A stretch of DNA of 64,000 nt from QVMG01 sp032073245 (GTDB taxonomy: Bacteria; Bacteroidota; Bacteroidia; Bacteroidales; Tannerellaceae). This document shows, piece by piece, positions 25,834 to 33,808 of the stretch; the first letter of the stretch is position 1; every line of letters starts with the position of its first letter. Under the pieces are notes generated by a model, which saw only the letters and a program-made list of their open reading frames with translations, had not been told where the DNA came from and searched no databases. The translations under genes and the position numbers were made by a program. Location: contig DAMANX010000009.1 in assembly GCA_032073245.1 (NCBI GenBank), forward strand, positions 98,830-162,829, read 5' to 3'.

Positions 25834-26486
25834 TGATTACCTCCTTCCTTTGTTTCTGTAGCTGCTGTAGCTTCTGTTGTTGTATCTGTTGTCGCCCCTG
25901 TAGCAGCATCTACACCTTTATAAGCACTGTAAGCTCTGTTTATACTGTTAAGAAAGGCACGGCTTGTTATAGTCGATGCTGTAATTGCATCTATATCACC
26001 ACCATCTTTGCTTACAGACAGGTTACCATTTGCCAAAGAACGTCCAATTACGCTTTGGTTGTTTTTTTCTGTGCGAAACCATTCCTGCATTTTAGATCCA
26101 AGACCAGGTGTCTCAGCATGTTGTAGCACTGAGTAATTAACTAAAGTACCATTGGTGTCGAAGCCGACTATGACTTGTATTTCTCCACTAAAGCCATTTT
26201 TTGTATTACTGCTTACTGCAACGCCAACTTCTTTTCCATCTTTTGTCGCCGGATAGATTGTGAGGGAGTCTCCATCGGATGTGACTGCTAAATAGGCATC
26301 ATTCAATGGATTATTGTCGTATTCGGGAACTACTTCTTTTATTGCATTTTCTAGTGCTGCAGCTTTGGAAGCAGCAATTGGAGCCGCTGTTTGCATATTT
26401 ACAACCGCTAAAATACCTGCAGCACAAATACAGATAATTGTAAGCGACAGGAACATATTCGGTAATGTTGATTTTAATTTTCCCAT
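25830..26486 (-). CDS. rnfG: Rnf complex subunit G, covalent-FMN protein
   Basis: The 218-residue protein has one N-terminal membrane helix (MFLSLTIICICAAGILAVVN) and a periplasmic FMN-binding domain. The flavin-attachment motif is DAITASTITSRAFLNS near residue 168, and ETPGLGSKMQEWF precedes it. It passes electrons between RnfD and the periplasmic side. The final 25 residues are an unusual Thr/Ala/Glu-rich tail that is not part of the family core. It is two bases after rnfD. Confidence 0.93.
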   Translation of the reverse strand: MGKLKSTLPNMFLSLTIICICAAGILAVVNMQTAAPIAASKAAALENAIKEVVPEYDNNPLNDAYLAVTSDGDSLTIYPATKDGKEVGVAVSSNTKNGFSGEIQVIVGFDTNGTLVNYSVLQHAETPGLGSKMQEWFRTEKNNQSVIGRSLANGNLSVSKDGGDIDAITASTITSRAFLNSINRAYSAYKGVDAATGATTDTTTEATAATETKEGGNQ

Positions 26487-26488
26487 AC

Positions 26489-27448
26489 TTACTTTCCTCC
26501 AAAATGTTTAGGTTTTACATAGTTGTTGATCAACGGAGTAAGTGCATTCATGATTAGAATGGCAAAAGACATCCCTTCCGGATAAGAACCGAAAAGACGT
26601 ATAACTGTAGTTAGTATACCAATACCAATACCGTATATGATCATTCCTTTCTTGCTTAATGGAGATGTTACATAATCGGTTGCCATAAAAATAGCACCTA
26701 GTAATAACCCTCCCGAAAGTATATGGATAACAGGACTTGCGAATTGTACCGGATTTACCCAATTTAGGATACCGGTAAATATAAATACTGTTCCGATAAT
26801 AGCTACCGGAATATGCCAAGTAATGATTTTACGAACGAGCATGAAAATAAGTCCTAATACAAGAGCTATTGCTCCGACTTCTCCAAGACTACCTCCCATA
26901 TCACCCAATAACAACTGTGTATAGGAAGGAAGATTTTCCATTCCTCCTTTTATCATTGTGAGAACAGTAGCACCTGTCTCTACATCCGTATAATTCATCG
27001 ACATCACTTCCGGAACAGGCCAAGTAGTCATTTGTGCCGGAAAAGATATTAACAGGAATACACGTCCTACAAGTGCAGGGTTGAAGATATTATTACCCAA
27101 TCCACCAAATGACATTTTACCAATTCCTATTGCAGCCAGAGCTCCAATAATAATGATCCAGATGGGCAAGTTAGATGGTAGATTGAAGGCTAATAAAAGA
27201 CCTGTCAGCAAAGCGGAACCATCCCATAAGGTCGGTTCTTTTTTCATTAAGAATTTCTGAATCAGAAACTCGAACAGCATACAAGATGCTATCGATACAA
27301 TAGTCACAATCAGAGCACCCAGACCGAAATAGTAAAGGGATACCAGAAAAGCCGGAAGAAGGGCTATCAGTACACCATACATATTTTTGCTTATGCTGTC
27401 TCCACCATGAATATGGGGCGAAGGCGATACATATAAATTATTTTCCAC
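26489..27448 (-). CDS. rnfD: Rnf complex subunit D, covalent-FMN membrane protein
   Basis: The 319-residue multi-helix membrane protein starts with VSPSPHIHGGDSISKNMYGV, the RnfD/NqrB-type entry. LTGLLLAFNLPSNLPIWI and LGNNIFNPALVGRVFL are conserved family segments. ETGATVLTMIKG carries the threonine to which FMN is attached. AIFMATDYVTSPLSKKGMII lies near the end. Length is slightly short for the family but no segment is missing. A 103-base gap to rnfC, filled by a heptamer inverted-repeat element, breaks the otherwise tight operon. Confidence 0.95.
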   Translation of the reverse strand: MENNLYVSPSPHIHGGDSISKNMYGVLIALLPAFLVSLYYFGLGALIVTIVSIASCMLFEFLIQKFLMKKEPTLWDGSALLTGLLLAFNLPSNLPIWIIIIGALAAIGIGKMSFGGLGNNIFNPALVGRVFLLISFPAQMTTWPVPEVMSMNYTDVETGATVLTMIKGGMENLPSYTQLLLGDMGGSLGEVGAIALVLGLIFMLVRKIITWHIPVAIIGTVFIFTGILNWVNPVQFASPVIHILSGGLLLGAIFMATDYVTSPLSKKGMIIYGIGIGILTTVIRLFGSYPEGMSFAILIMNALTPLINNYVKPKHFGGK

Positions 27449-27452
27449 TTAT

Positions 27453-27547
27453 TTAACGTTTAATGTTTAACGATTAACGATTAGTGGTTAGCGTTTAACG
27501 ATATTGATATTGTCTTCAATTAATCGTTAAACGTTAACCGTTAATCG
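27453..27547. repeat. heptamer inverted-repeat element without gene, between rnfC and rnfD
   Basis: Seven left units (TTAACGT, TTAATGT, TTAACGA, TTAACGA, TTAGTGG, TTAGCGT, TTAACGA) face four right units (TTAATCG, TTAAACG, TTAACCG, TTAATCG) across 18 bases. The heptamer is the one that brackets the four-helix-bundle genes at 814-1235 and 2484-2889. Confidence 0.8.
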
Positions 27548-27551
27548 TTGT

Positions 27552-28883
27552 TTATGTTTTCCTAGCTCTTATTATACCCATTACTTTTCCTTTTCCCAAA
27601 CGGATATGATCTAATAACGGACGGTTTGCAGGACATTTATAAGTACAGGAACCACATTCGATACAGTCGGTTATATTCATCTTTTCCGCTAATTCCCAGT
27701 TGCCAAACTCAGTAGCTGTCATCAATGTTGTTGGATTAATACCCATAGGGCATATATTGACACATTTGCCACAACGAATACAATCGTAAACAGGTTTACG
27801 TTTGGCTTCCTTTTCAGGGATTATCAATATTCCGGAGCTACCTTTTGCAACAGGAATATCTGTGCTGATCAATGCCTTTCCCATCATTGGCCCGCCACCG
27901 ATTATCTTTCCTGTATTGGCTGGCAGCCCACCGGCAGCTTCTATCAGTTCACTTATCGGAGTACCGATCCGTACCATGAAATTAGAAGGGTTAGCAACTT
28001 CTTTTCCAGTTACCGTAACTACACGTTCGATTAACGGTTTATTTTTCATTACAGCTTCATATACTGCAAAAGCTGTTCCGACATTCTGTACAACAGCTCC
28101 TACCGAAATAGGTAATGCACCGCTTTTTACCTGACGGCGTATGATGGAATCAATTAATTGCTTTTCACCTCCTTGCGGATATTGTGTTTTTAAAGGAGTA
28201 ATCTCAATACCTTTATAATTCACAGCGAGACGTTGGAGATGCTCAATTGCGTCTTTCTTATTGTTCTCAATACCAATTACAGCTTTGATAACATGGATTG
28301 ATTTCATTAAGAGGCTTGTACCAATTAATACCTCTTCACCTTTTTCCATCATCAAGGAGTGGTCGGCTGTCAGATAGGGTTCACATTCAGCAGCATTAAT
28401 GATTAGTATCTCTGCTTTATTTCCCGGAGGAGGAGTTAATTTTACCTGCGTTGGGAAAGTTGCGCCTCCTAAACCTACGATACCGGCATCGGTTATCTTT
28501 TGTATGATCTGCTCAGCAGTAAACGACTTCTCTTTAACAATAGATTCAGTGCGATCGATGGTCTCTTCCCATTCATCCCCTTCCACATCGATGTAAATAG
28601 CCATACGGCGATAGCCGCTTGTGTCGAGTGCATTATCAATTTTGTTTACCTTGCCTGATACGGACGAATGAATATTTGCAGATACAAAACCATTTGCTTT
28701 TCCCAGCAGGGTTCCCACTTTCACCGGATCGCCCTTTTTTACTACCGGAGCTGCGGGGGCGCCGATATGCTGACTGAGCGGTATAATTACCTGTTTAGGC
28801 ACAGCCACAAGTGTAATCTTTTTACCGGCAGACAATTTGTTTTCAGGGGGATGTATACCTCCGATGCGAAATGTCTTTAGCAT
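27552..28883 (-). CDS. rnfC: Rnf complex subunit C, iron-sulfur and NADH module
   Basis: The 443-residue peripheral subunit on the cytoplasmic side starts with FRIGGIHPPENKLSAGKKIT. A Gly-rich nucleotide/FMN region (VGLGGATFPTQVKLTPPPG, then NAAECEPYLTADH) resembles complex I NuoF. Two [4Fe-4S] motifs lie at the C-terminus: CIRCGKCVNICPMG and CIECGSCTYKCPA. It is the site of NAD reduction in the complex. It lies 14 bases after rnfB. Confidence 0.95.
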   Translation of the reverse strand: MLKTFRIGGIHPPENKLSAGKKITLVAVPKQVIIPLSQHIGAPAAPVVKKGDPVKVGTLLGKANGFVSANIHSSVSGKVNKIDNALDTSGYRRMAIYIDVEGDEWEETIDRTESIVKEKSFTAEQIIQKITDAGIVGLGGATFPTQVKLTPPPGNKAEILIINAAECEPYLTADHSLMMEKGEEVLIGTSLLMKSIHVIKAVIGIENNKKDAIEHLQRLAVNYKGIEITPLKTQYPQGGEKQLIDSIIRRQVKSGALPISVGAVVQNVGTAFAVYEAVMKNKPLIERVVTVTGKEVANPSNFMVRIGTPISELIEAAGGLPANTGKIIGGGPMMGKALISTDIPVAKGSSGILIIPEKEAKRKPVYDCIRCGKCVNICPMGINPTTLMTATEFGNWELAEKMNITDCIECGSCTYKCPANRPLLDHIRLGKGKVMGIIRARKT

Positions 28884-28897
28884 ACTATTAGATTTAT

Positions 28898-29755
28898 TTA
28901 ATTTGTTTCTACTTTAGCTTCTTCTGCAACCTTCTCCTTACGTGGAGGAAAGTTTGTTTCCAGGATAGCTCCTGTTGGACATACCGGAGCGCATTTGCGA
29001 CACAAACGGCATTTTGTATAGTCTATGTAAGCCAGGTTGTTTTCCAAAGTGATGGCTTCGAATGCGCATTCTTTGACACATTTTCCGCATCCGATACAGG
29101 CGTTACCACATGACTTTTTAGCCGGCCCTCCCTTATCCTTATTAATACAACTTACATAAACACGGCGGGATTTTGGTCCTTTCTTGCGTATTTCAATGAT
29201 ATTACGCGGGCACGCTTTCACACACAGGCCACAGGATATACAATTGTCGTCATTTACTTCGGGAAGTCCAGTCGCTGGATTTACATGGATTGCATCAAAA
29301 GCACAAACTGTTACACAGTCGCCATATCCCAGACAACCGAATGAACATCCTGTTTCCCCTGTATATAGAGCGGAAGCAATAGCACAGCTCTGTGTTCCAT
29401 CATAGCGATTTGTACGTGGACGCACATCGCAAGTACCGTTACAGCGAACAACAGCAACCATCGGTTCGGCTGTTCCGGCTTCTTTTCCTAAGATTTTAGA
29501 TACACAAGCCATGGTGTCGGCACCACCCACGGGACATAATAGTCCGTCCATTGCGTCTGCGTTCACACAGGCGGCCGCAAAACCGGCACAGCCCGGATAT
29601 CCGCAAGCCCCACAATTCGCACCTGGTAGCGCTTCCTGCACTTGTGCGATACGAGGATCCTCATACACTTCAAACTTCTTGGAAGCAGCATACAAAAAAG
29701 CAGCGCTAATTGCGCCTATTACCCCTAATGAAATAACGGCAATTAATATCATCAT
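28898..29755 (-). CDS. rnfB: Rnf complex subunit B, ferredoxin-like
   Basis: The 285-residue protein has one N-terminal membrane helix (residues 3-23) and then a four-cysteine cluster domain (PGANCGACGYPGCAGFAAAC). Further [4Fe-4S] motifs follow: CISCGLCVKACPRN, CIGCGKCVKECAFE and CRLCRKCAPVCPTG, plus a CSFGCLGYGDCVTVC cluster. It accepts electrons from reduced ferredoxin. The ATG overlaps the stop of the RseC-like gene as ATGA. A Glu/Lys-rich tail closes the protein. Confidence 0.95.
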   Translation of the reverse strand: MMILIAVISLGVIGAISAAFLYAASKKFEVYEDPRIAQVQEALPGANCGACGYPGCAGFAAACVNADAMDGLLCPVGGADTMACVSKILGKEAGTAEPMVAVVRCNGTCDVRPRTNRYDGTQSCAIASALYTGETGCSFGCLGYGDCVTVCAFDAIHVNPATGLPEVNDDNCISCGLCVKACPRNIIEIRKKGPKSRRVYVSCINKDKGGPAKKSCGNACIGCGKCVKECAFEAITLENNLAYIDYTKCRLCRKCAPVCPTGAILETNFPPRKEKVAEEAKVETN

Positions 29756-30174
29756 AAGTTGTTTTGTTTTTCTAAGGTAAATACAAATCGTCTTTTAAGT
29801 TTCTCACGCATAAGATATAGCATAAAATAATAAGGTACTAAAAGCAATAAACCTACAAATGCACTGGTTGTTTCACTCCAACCAATATACAAACCCAAAG
29901 ATATTGCAACGATAACAACAATCAGCGGCAAAACGAATGCAAGTAAAACGGCCTGAAGTCCTAACGAACTTTGGCCGCATATTGTAACTTCATCATTCTC
30001 TTTTAAATTCCCTGATCGGTCGATTATTTCAATCACTTTGACTTTACTGTCTGAAGCGGAACACATCGACTTTGCATGACATCCGGCACAGGCAGATTGT
30101 TGTACAATTCTGACGAAGATTTTATCTCCTTCTATGTGCTCTACGATTCCGTTGTGACGTATGTTTTCGCTCAT
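29752..30174 (-). CDS. rseC: RseC/SoxR-reducing system family protein
   Basis: The 140-residue inner-membrane protein has a cysteine cluster near residues 29-41 (QQSACAGCHAKSMC) and two membrane helices (about 76-98 and 103-124), the RseC layout. In Gammaproteobacteria RseC helps the Rsx/Rnf complex reduce SoxR and modulates sigma-E. Here it leads the rnf operon, so a role in redox maturation or support of Rnf is the safer statement. A TACTTTTG promoter element lies 30 bases upstream. Confidence 0.88.
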   Translation of the reverse strand: MSENIRHNGIVEHIEGDKIFVRIVQQSACAGCHAKSMCSASDSKVKVIEIIDRSGNLKENDEVTICGQSSLGLQAVLLAFVLPLIVVIVAISLGLYIGWSETTSAFVGLLLLVPYYFMLYLMREKLKRRFVFTLEKQNNL

Positions 30175-30203
30175 GGTTGTAATCTCGACATTGCAAAATC
30201 ATG

Positions 30204-30211
30204 CAAAAGTA
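30204..30211 (-). promoter_or_regulatory. promoter -7 element of the rnf operon
   Basis: TACTTTTG on the minus strand matches TAnnTTTG and lies 30 bases before the RseC-like start. A TTG at -33 is not evident. Confidence 0.5.
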
Positions 30212-30261
30212 AGTATTATTTGTAAACGACATACGGATTAACAAACATTAGCATTAAGGAA

Positions 30262-30357
30262 TTGAAAGTTGAAAATTGTAAGTTGAAAGTGAAGATGAAG
30301 CCATGCTGAATTAGTGTTCAATATATTTGTTTTCAACTTTCAACTTTTAACTTTAAG
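30262..30357. repeat. heptamer inverted-repeat element (TTGAAAG type)
   Basis: Left units TTGAAAG, TTGAAAA, TTGTAAG and TTGAAAG face right units TTTTCAA, CTTTCAA, CTTTTAA and CTTTAAG across 40 bases. The total is 96 bases with no gene. The architecture is the same as at 27453-27547 with a different heptamer. Confidence 0.8.
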
Positions 30358-30368
30358 CTTGTATTTTC

Positions 30369-31916
30369 TTACCATTTGTAATTAAAACCAAAACTGAAAA
30401 GTTCGTTCAATTGCCAATAACTATCTGATTCTTCTTTCTTGGTAGTACCATCATCGAATCGGAGGTGAGCATAAATACGTGTAGAGAAAAAACGGCTGAT
30501 AGCCATAGTTAAGGTATTTTCAAATTCACCAACCACACGATCGTAACTGGTGAAATAATAAAAACGTGATTGCCAGCTTACATTTCGGTTAAACTGGAAT
30601 GTAAGGTCAGTACGTACAGTCGAACCTATCTGGCTTAAACTAGTCTTAAACAAGCCTGTCTCAGGATTCTTTTCGAAGCCGTGTCGTCCCAGGTCAATAT
30701 CATCTTTAATGCTATACATAAAAGTATAGGAAAGAGGAGCCATATTAACTGCCAGTTTGAGTTTTTTATGTTTATTGGTAAATTTCTTTTCCAATTCATA
30801 TTTCATACCAAGACCAAGGTTTATAGTCATTGGGGCTAATAAAGCGGCCAGAATTACCTCTTCATTTTCTTTGTAATTGTTGAATAATTGTGTTTTGAAC
30901 TCAGAATCTAATGTATAATACCAATTGTTAAATGCTTGGTAACCCAGGTTGTTGTGTATACGGAAAAGATCATCTCCTATTTTATAATTGCGCAAAGTGT
31001 CTTTGGGTGCAGTATAGGCATTTATTTTTAATTCAAACTCATTAGTCAATTGTATCTTATCCTTTTTGTAATCATATTTAAGATGATTCTTCGTAAACAG
31101 GTTCAAGTTACTGCTTCCTCCTTTGTGCCAGTTTGGAGATACATAATTCTGAGAGAATTGTATGGCACTTTCAAAACCTGAACGCCAATATAAACGATCC
31201 GGTATAAACCGAATAGGAGCAGCTTCAACGTTACTAACATCTACTTCTTTCTGTACTACTAGGGGAGGAGTGGAGTAAATATCTTTAATCTCCTTTATAA
31301 TAGGGGTTGGTAAGAGGAGCTCATTTGGCATATCCCTTTCAGAATAACTAAAATAGTTAGGATTATAGAATGCTATTTTATTATATATTTTGTTTTCCAA
31401 TTCTTTACGTAATGCATATTGTTGCATAATTTCAACTTTTGGAACTAAATCAGCCAACGGCTCTTTGAATTTATACCGATCAGGATCATAGAAGGTCGGA
31501 TTTTCAGGATAAGTACTTCCACGGAATACTAATGGTAAAAAGAAAGGATTACTAATAATCGTATCTTTGAATGTCATACGTTCGTCGAAAAAAGTAGAGG
31601 CATTACTGATATAATTAATCAAATTCCTCGCTTCAGGAGATATCTCAATTTTATCTTTATTGATAAATCTAAGTAGATTCTTACTGGGCCTGGATGGGGT
31701 AGAATAAGAGTTATTTTGTCTCTTCAGTTGAGAACGTAGATCACCAATTTTCATCAGATCCTCTTCGTTTAAATGAATAGGTAATATAGTATCCGGCTGA
31801 GTCTTTTCTACTTGTTGATTTATGGTAGAGTAGGATTGAACACCCGTTTCCTGTGCTTTAGAAATCACAGCGATACTTATTAATATAAATATGATATATA
31901 TCCGACAAATCCTCAT
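30369..31916 (-). CDS. DUF3078-like outer-membrane-associated protein
   Basis: The 515-residue protein has a signal peptide (IYIIFILISIAVISKAQ). The C-terminal half is beta-strand rich: NWHKGGSSNLNLFTKNHLKY, FELKINAYTAPKDTLRNYK, and the ending LNELFSFGFNYKW with a terminal aromatic residue, as in outer-membrane barrels. The W-x-KGG-x-SNLNL segment is the signature I associate with DUF3078 proteins of Bacteroidota. The function is unknown. The N-terminal 200 residues are low-complexity and probably periplasmic. It is divergent from pyrG and its 3' end faces the repeat at 30262-30357. Confidence 0.7.
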   Translation of the reverse strand: MRICRIYIIFILISIAVISKAQETGVQSYSTINQQVEKTQPDTILPIHLNEEDLMKIGDLRSQLKRQNNSYSTPSRPSKNLLRFINKDKIEISPEARNLINYISNASTFFDERMTFKDTIISNPFFLPLVFRGSTYPENPTFYDPDRYKFKEPLADLVPKVEIMQQYALRKELENKIYNKIAFYNPNYFSYSERDMPNELLLPTPIIKEIKDIYSTPPLVVQKEVDVSNVEAAPIRFIPDRLYWRSGFESAIQFSQNYVSPNWHKGGSSNLNLFTKNHLKYDYKKDKIQLTNEFELKINAYTAPKDTLRNYKIGDDLFRIHNNLGYQAFNNWYYTLDSEFKTQLFNNYKENEEVILAALLAPMTINLGLGMKYELEKKFTNKHKKLKLAVNMAPLSYTFMYSIKDDIDLGRHGFEKNPETGLFKTSLSQIGSTVRTDLTFQFNRNVSWQSRFYYFTSYDRVVGEFENTLTMAISRFFSTRIYAHLRFDDGTTKKEESDSYWQLNELFSFGFNYKW

Positions 31917-31955
31917 TTTATACCTTATTTACAATCTATTTGCTTCTTTAATCGG

Positions 31956-31963
31956 CAAAAATA
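31956..31963 (-). promoter_or_regulatory. promoter -7 element of the DUF3078-like gene
   Basis: TATTTTTG on the minus strand lies 39 bases before the start codon and matches TAnnTTTG; the -33 element is unclear. Confidence 0.4.
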
Positions 31964-32048
31964 CCTAAAAAGAATGAAAAGAGCTAATCTTTTGCATCAT
32001 AATGTCTCTATTGACAGGGTTCTTTTATATATAATTATGGCTGTGACG

Positions 32049-32080
32049 TTGGGTGATGTGGATGAAAATAATTACCTTTG
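32049..32080 (+). promoter_or_regulatory. promoter of pyrG-yidC
   Basis: TTG, 21 bases, TACCTTTG: a full match to the Bacteroidota consensus, 48 bases before the pyrG start. Confidence 0.7.
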
Positions 32081-32128
32081 CACTTTTTAATACCGATACA
32101 CTTATAAAGAAATTAAAATATTACTATA

Positions 32129-33736
32129 GTGACAGATACAAAGTACATTTTCGTTACAGGAGGCGTGGTTTCATCTTTGGGAAAAGGAATCGTTTCTGCG
32201 TCGTTAGGTAAATTGCTTCAGGCAAGGGGTTACAAAGTGACTATACAAAAATTCGATCCTTATATCAATGTTGACCCAGGTACATTAAATCCTTATGAAC
32301 ATGGCGAATGCTATGTTACTGTCGATGGACACGAGGCAGATCTTGATCTGGGGCATTACGAACGTTTCCTTAACGTACAAACAACAAAAGAAAATAACAT
32401 CACGACCGGTCGTGTTTATCAAAGCGTGATTGACAAAGAACGCCGTGGTGATTATCTGGGTAAAACAGTTCAGGTGATTCCGCATATCACAGATGAAATC
32501 AAACGCAATGTGAAACTGTTAGGATCAAAGTATAAGTTTGATTTTGTAATTACAGAAATTGGGGGAACTGTAGGGGATATAGAATCTCTTCCTTATATTG
32601 AGAGTGTTCGTCAGTTGAAATGGGAGATGGGTAAGAATTGTTTATGTGTACATCTTACTTATGTGCCTTATATTGCTGCTGCAAAAGAATACAAAACAAA
32701 ACCTACTCAACATTCTGTAAAACAGTTACAGGAGCTGGGTATTCAACCGGATATTCTAGTATTACGTACGGAACATGAATTGAGTCAGACGATAACACGT
32801 AAGGTCGCTTTATTTTGTAATGTGGCAGAGAATGCGGTTATTCAATCCATTGATATGCCTACGATCTATGAAGTTCCTCTGGTGTTGCAACGCCAGAAGA
32901 TGGATGAGATTGTATTACAACGTGTAGGTTTGGAAGTTGGCCCCACCCCTGATATGAAGCTATGGAAGGAGTTTTTGGATAAGAAAGTATCTTCCAAGAA
33001 GAGTGTGAAGATTGGTTTGGTCGGAAAGTATGTTGAATTGCAGGATGCTTATAAATCAATTGATGAATCATTATTACAAGCTGCTATTTATAATGAACGT
33101 AAATTAGACCTTCATCTTATTCATTCTGAAAAGATCAATGACAAGAATGCTGCTGAACTGTTGAAAGACATGGATGGTATTCTGATAGCCCCCGGATTTG
33201 GTCAAAGAGGAATAGACGGTAAATTTAGTGCAATAAAATATGCCCGTGAAAATGATATTCCTTGTTTGGGTATTTGTTTAGGAATGCAATGCATGGTAAT
33301 TGAATATGCCCGGAATGTACTAGGATTAGCGGATGCTAATTCTACCGAAATGGCAAGCACTACTCCTTATCCGGTGATCGACCTGATGGAAGAGCAAAAA
33401 AATGTAACCAATATGGGCGGTTCTATGCGTTTAGGGGCTTATGACTGCGTATTGAAGAAAGATTCAAAGACTTATGAGGCTTATGGTAAAGAACTAATAC
33501 AAGAACGCCATCGTCACCGTTTTGAATTTAATAATGAATATAAGGATCAATTTGAGAAAGCAGGAATGATGTGTACAGGGGAAAATCCTGAGACAAATCT
33601 AGTGGAAGTGGTTGAATTGCCAAATCTTAAATGGTTTGTAGGTGTGCAGTATCATCCTGAGTATAATAGCACAGTGGTAAATCCTAATCCGCTTTTCCTC
33701 AATTTTGTAAAAGCAGCTATAGATAATCAGAAGTAG
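32129..33736 (+). CDS. pyrG: CTP synthase
   Basis: The 535-residue enzyme makes CTP from UTP, ATP and glutamine. The synthetase domain starts KYIFVTGGVVSSLGKGIVSA and contains QKFDPYINVDPGTLNPYEHG. The C-terminal class I glutaminase domain has its catalytic cysteine in CLGICLGMQCMVIEYARN and the His-Glu pair in GVQYHPEYNS. The start is GTG, chosen because the family begins two to five residues before KYIFVTGG. Length is normal. It shares a promoter with yidC, which follows after 72 bases. Confidence 0.96.
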   Translation: MTDTKYIFVTGGVVSSLGKGIVSASLGKLLQARGYKVTIQKFDPYINVDPGTLNPYEHGECYVTVDGHEADLDLGHYERFLNVQTTKENNITTGRVYQSVIDKERRGDYLGKTVQVIPHITDEIKRNVKLLGSKYKFDFVITEIGGTVGDIESLPYIESVRQLKWEMGKNCLCVHLTYVPYIAAAKEYKTKPTQHSVKQLQELGIQPDILVLRTEHELSQTITRKVALFCNVAENAVIQSIDMPTIYEVPLVLQRQKMDEIVLQRVGLEVGPTPDMKLWKEFLDKKVSSKKSVKIGLVGKYVELQDAYKSIDESLLQAAIYNERKLDLHLIHSEKINDKNAAELLKDMDGILIAPGFGQRGIDGKFSAIKYARENDIPCLGICLGMQCMVIEYARNVLGLADANSTEMASTTPYPVIDLMEEQKNVTNMGGSMRLGAYDCVLKKDSKTYEAYGKELIQERHRHRFEFNNEYKDQFEKAGMMCTGENPETNLVEVVELPNLKWFVGVQYHPEYNSTVVNPNPLFLNFVKAAIDNQK

Positions 33737-33808
33737 TAGAGAGTTGAACGTTTGAGGACGGATTAACTTTCCTCATGATAAATATAGTTAGTGTTAAGTA
33801 GATAAATA

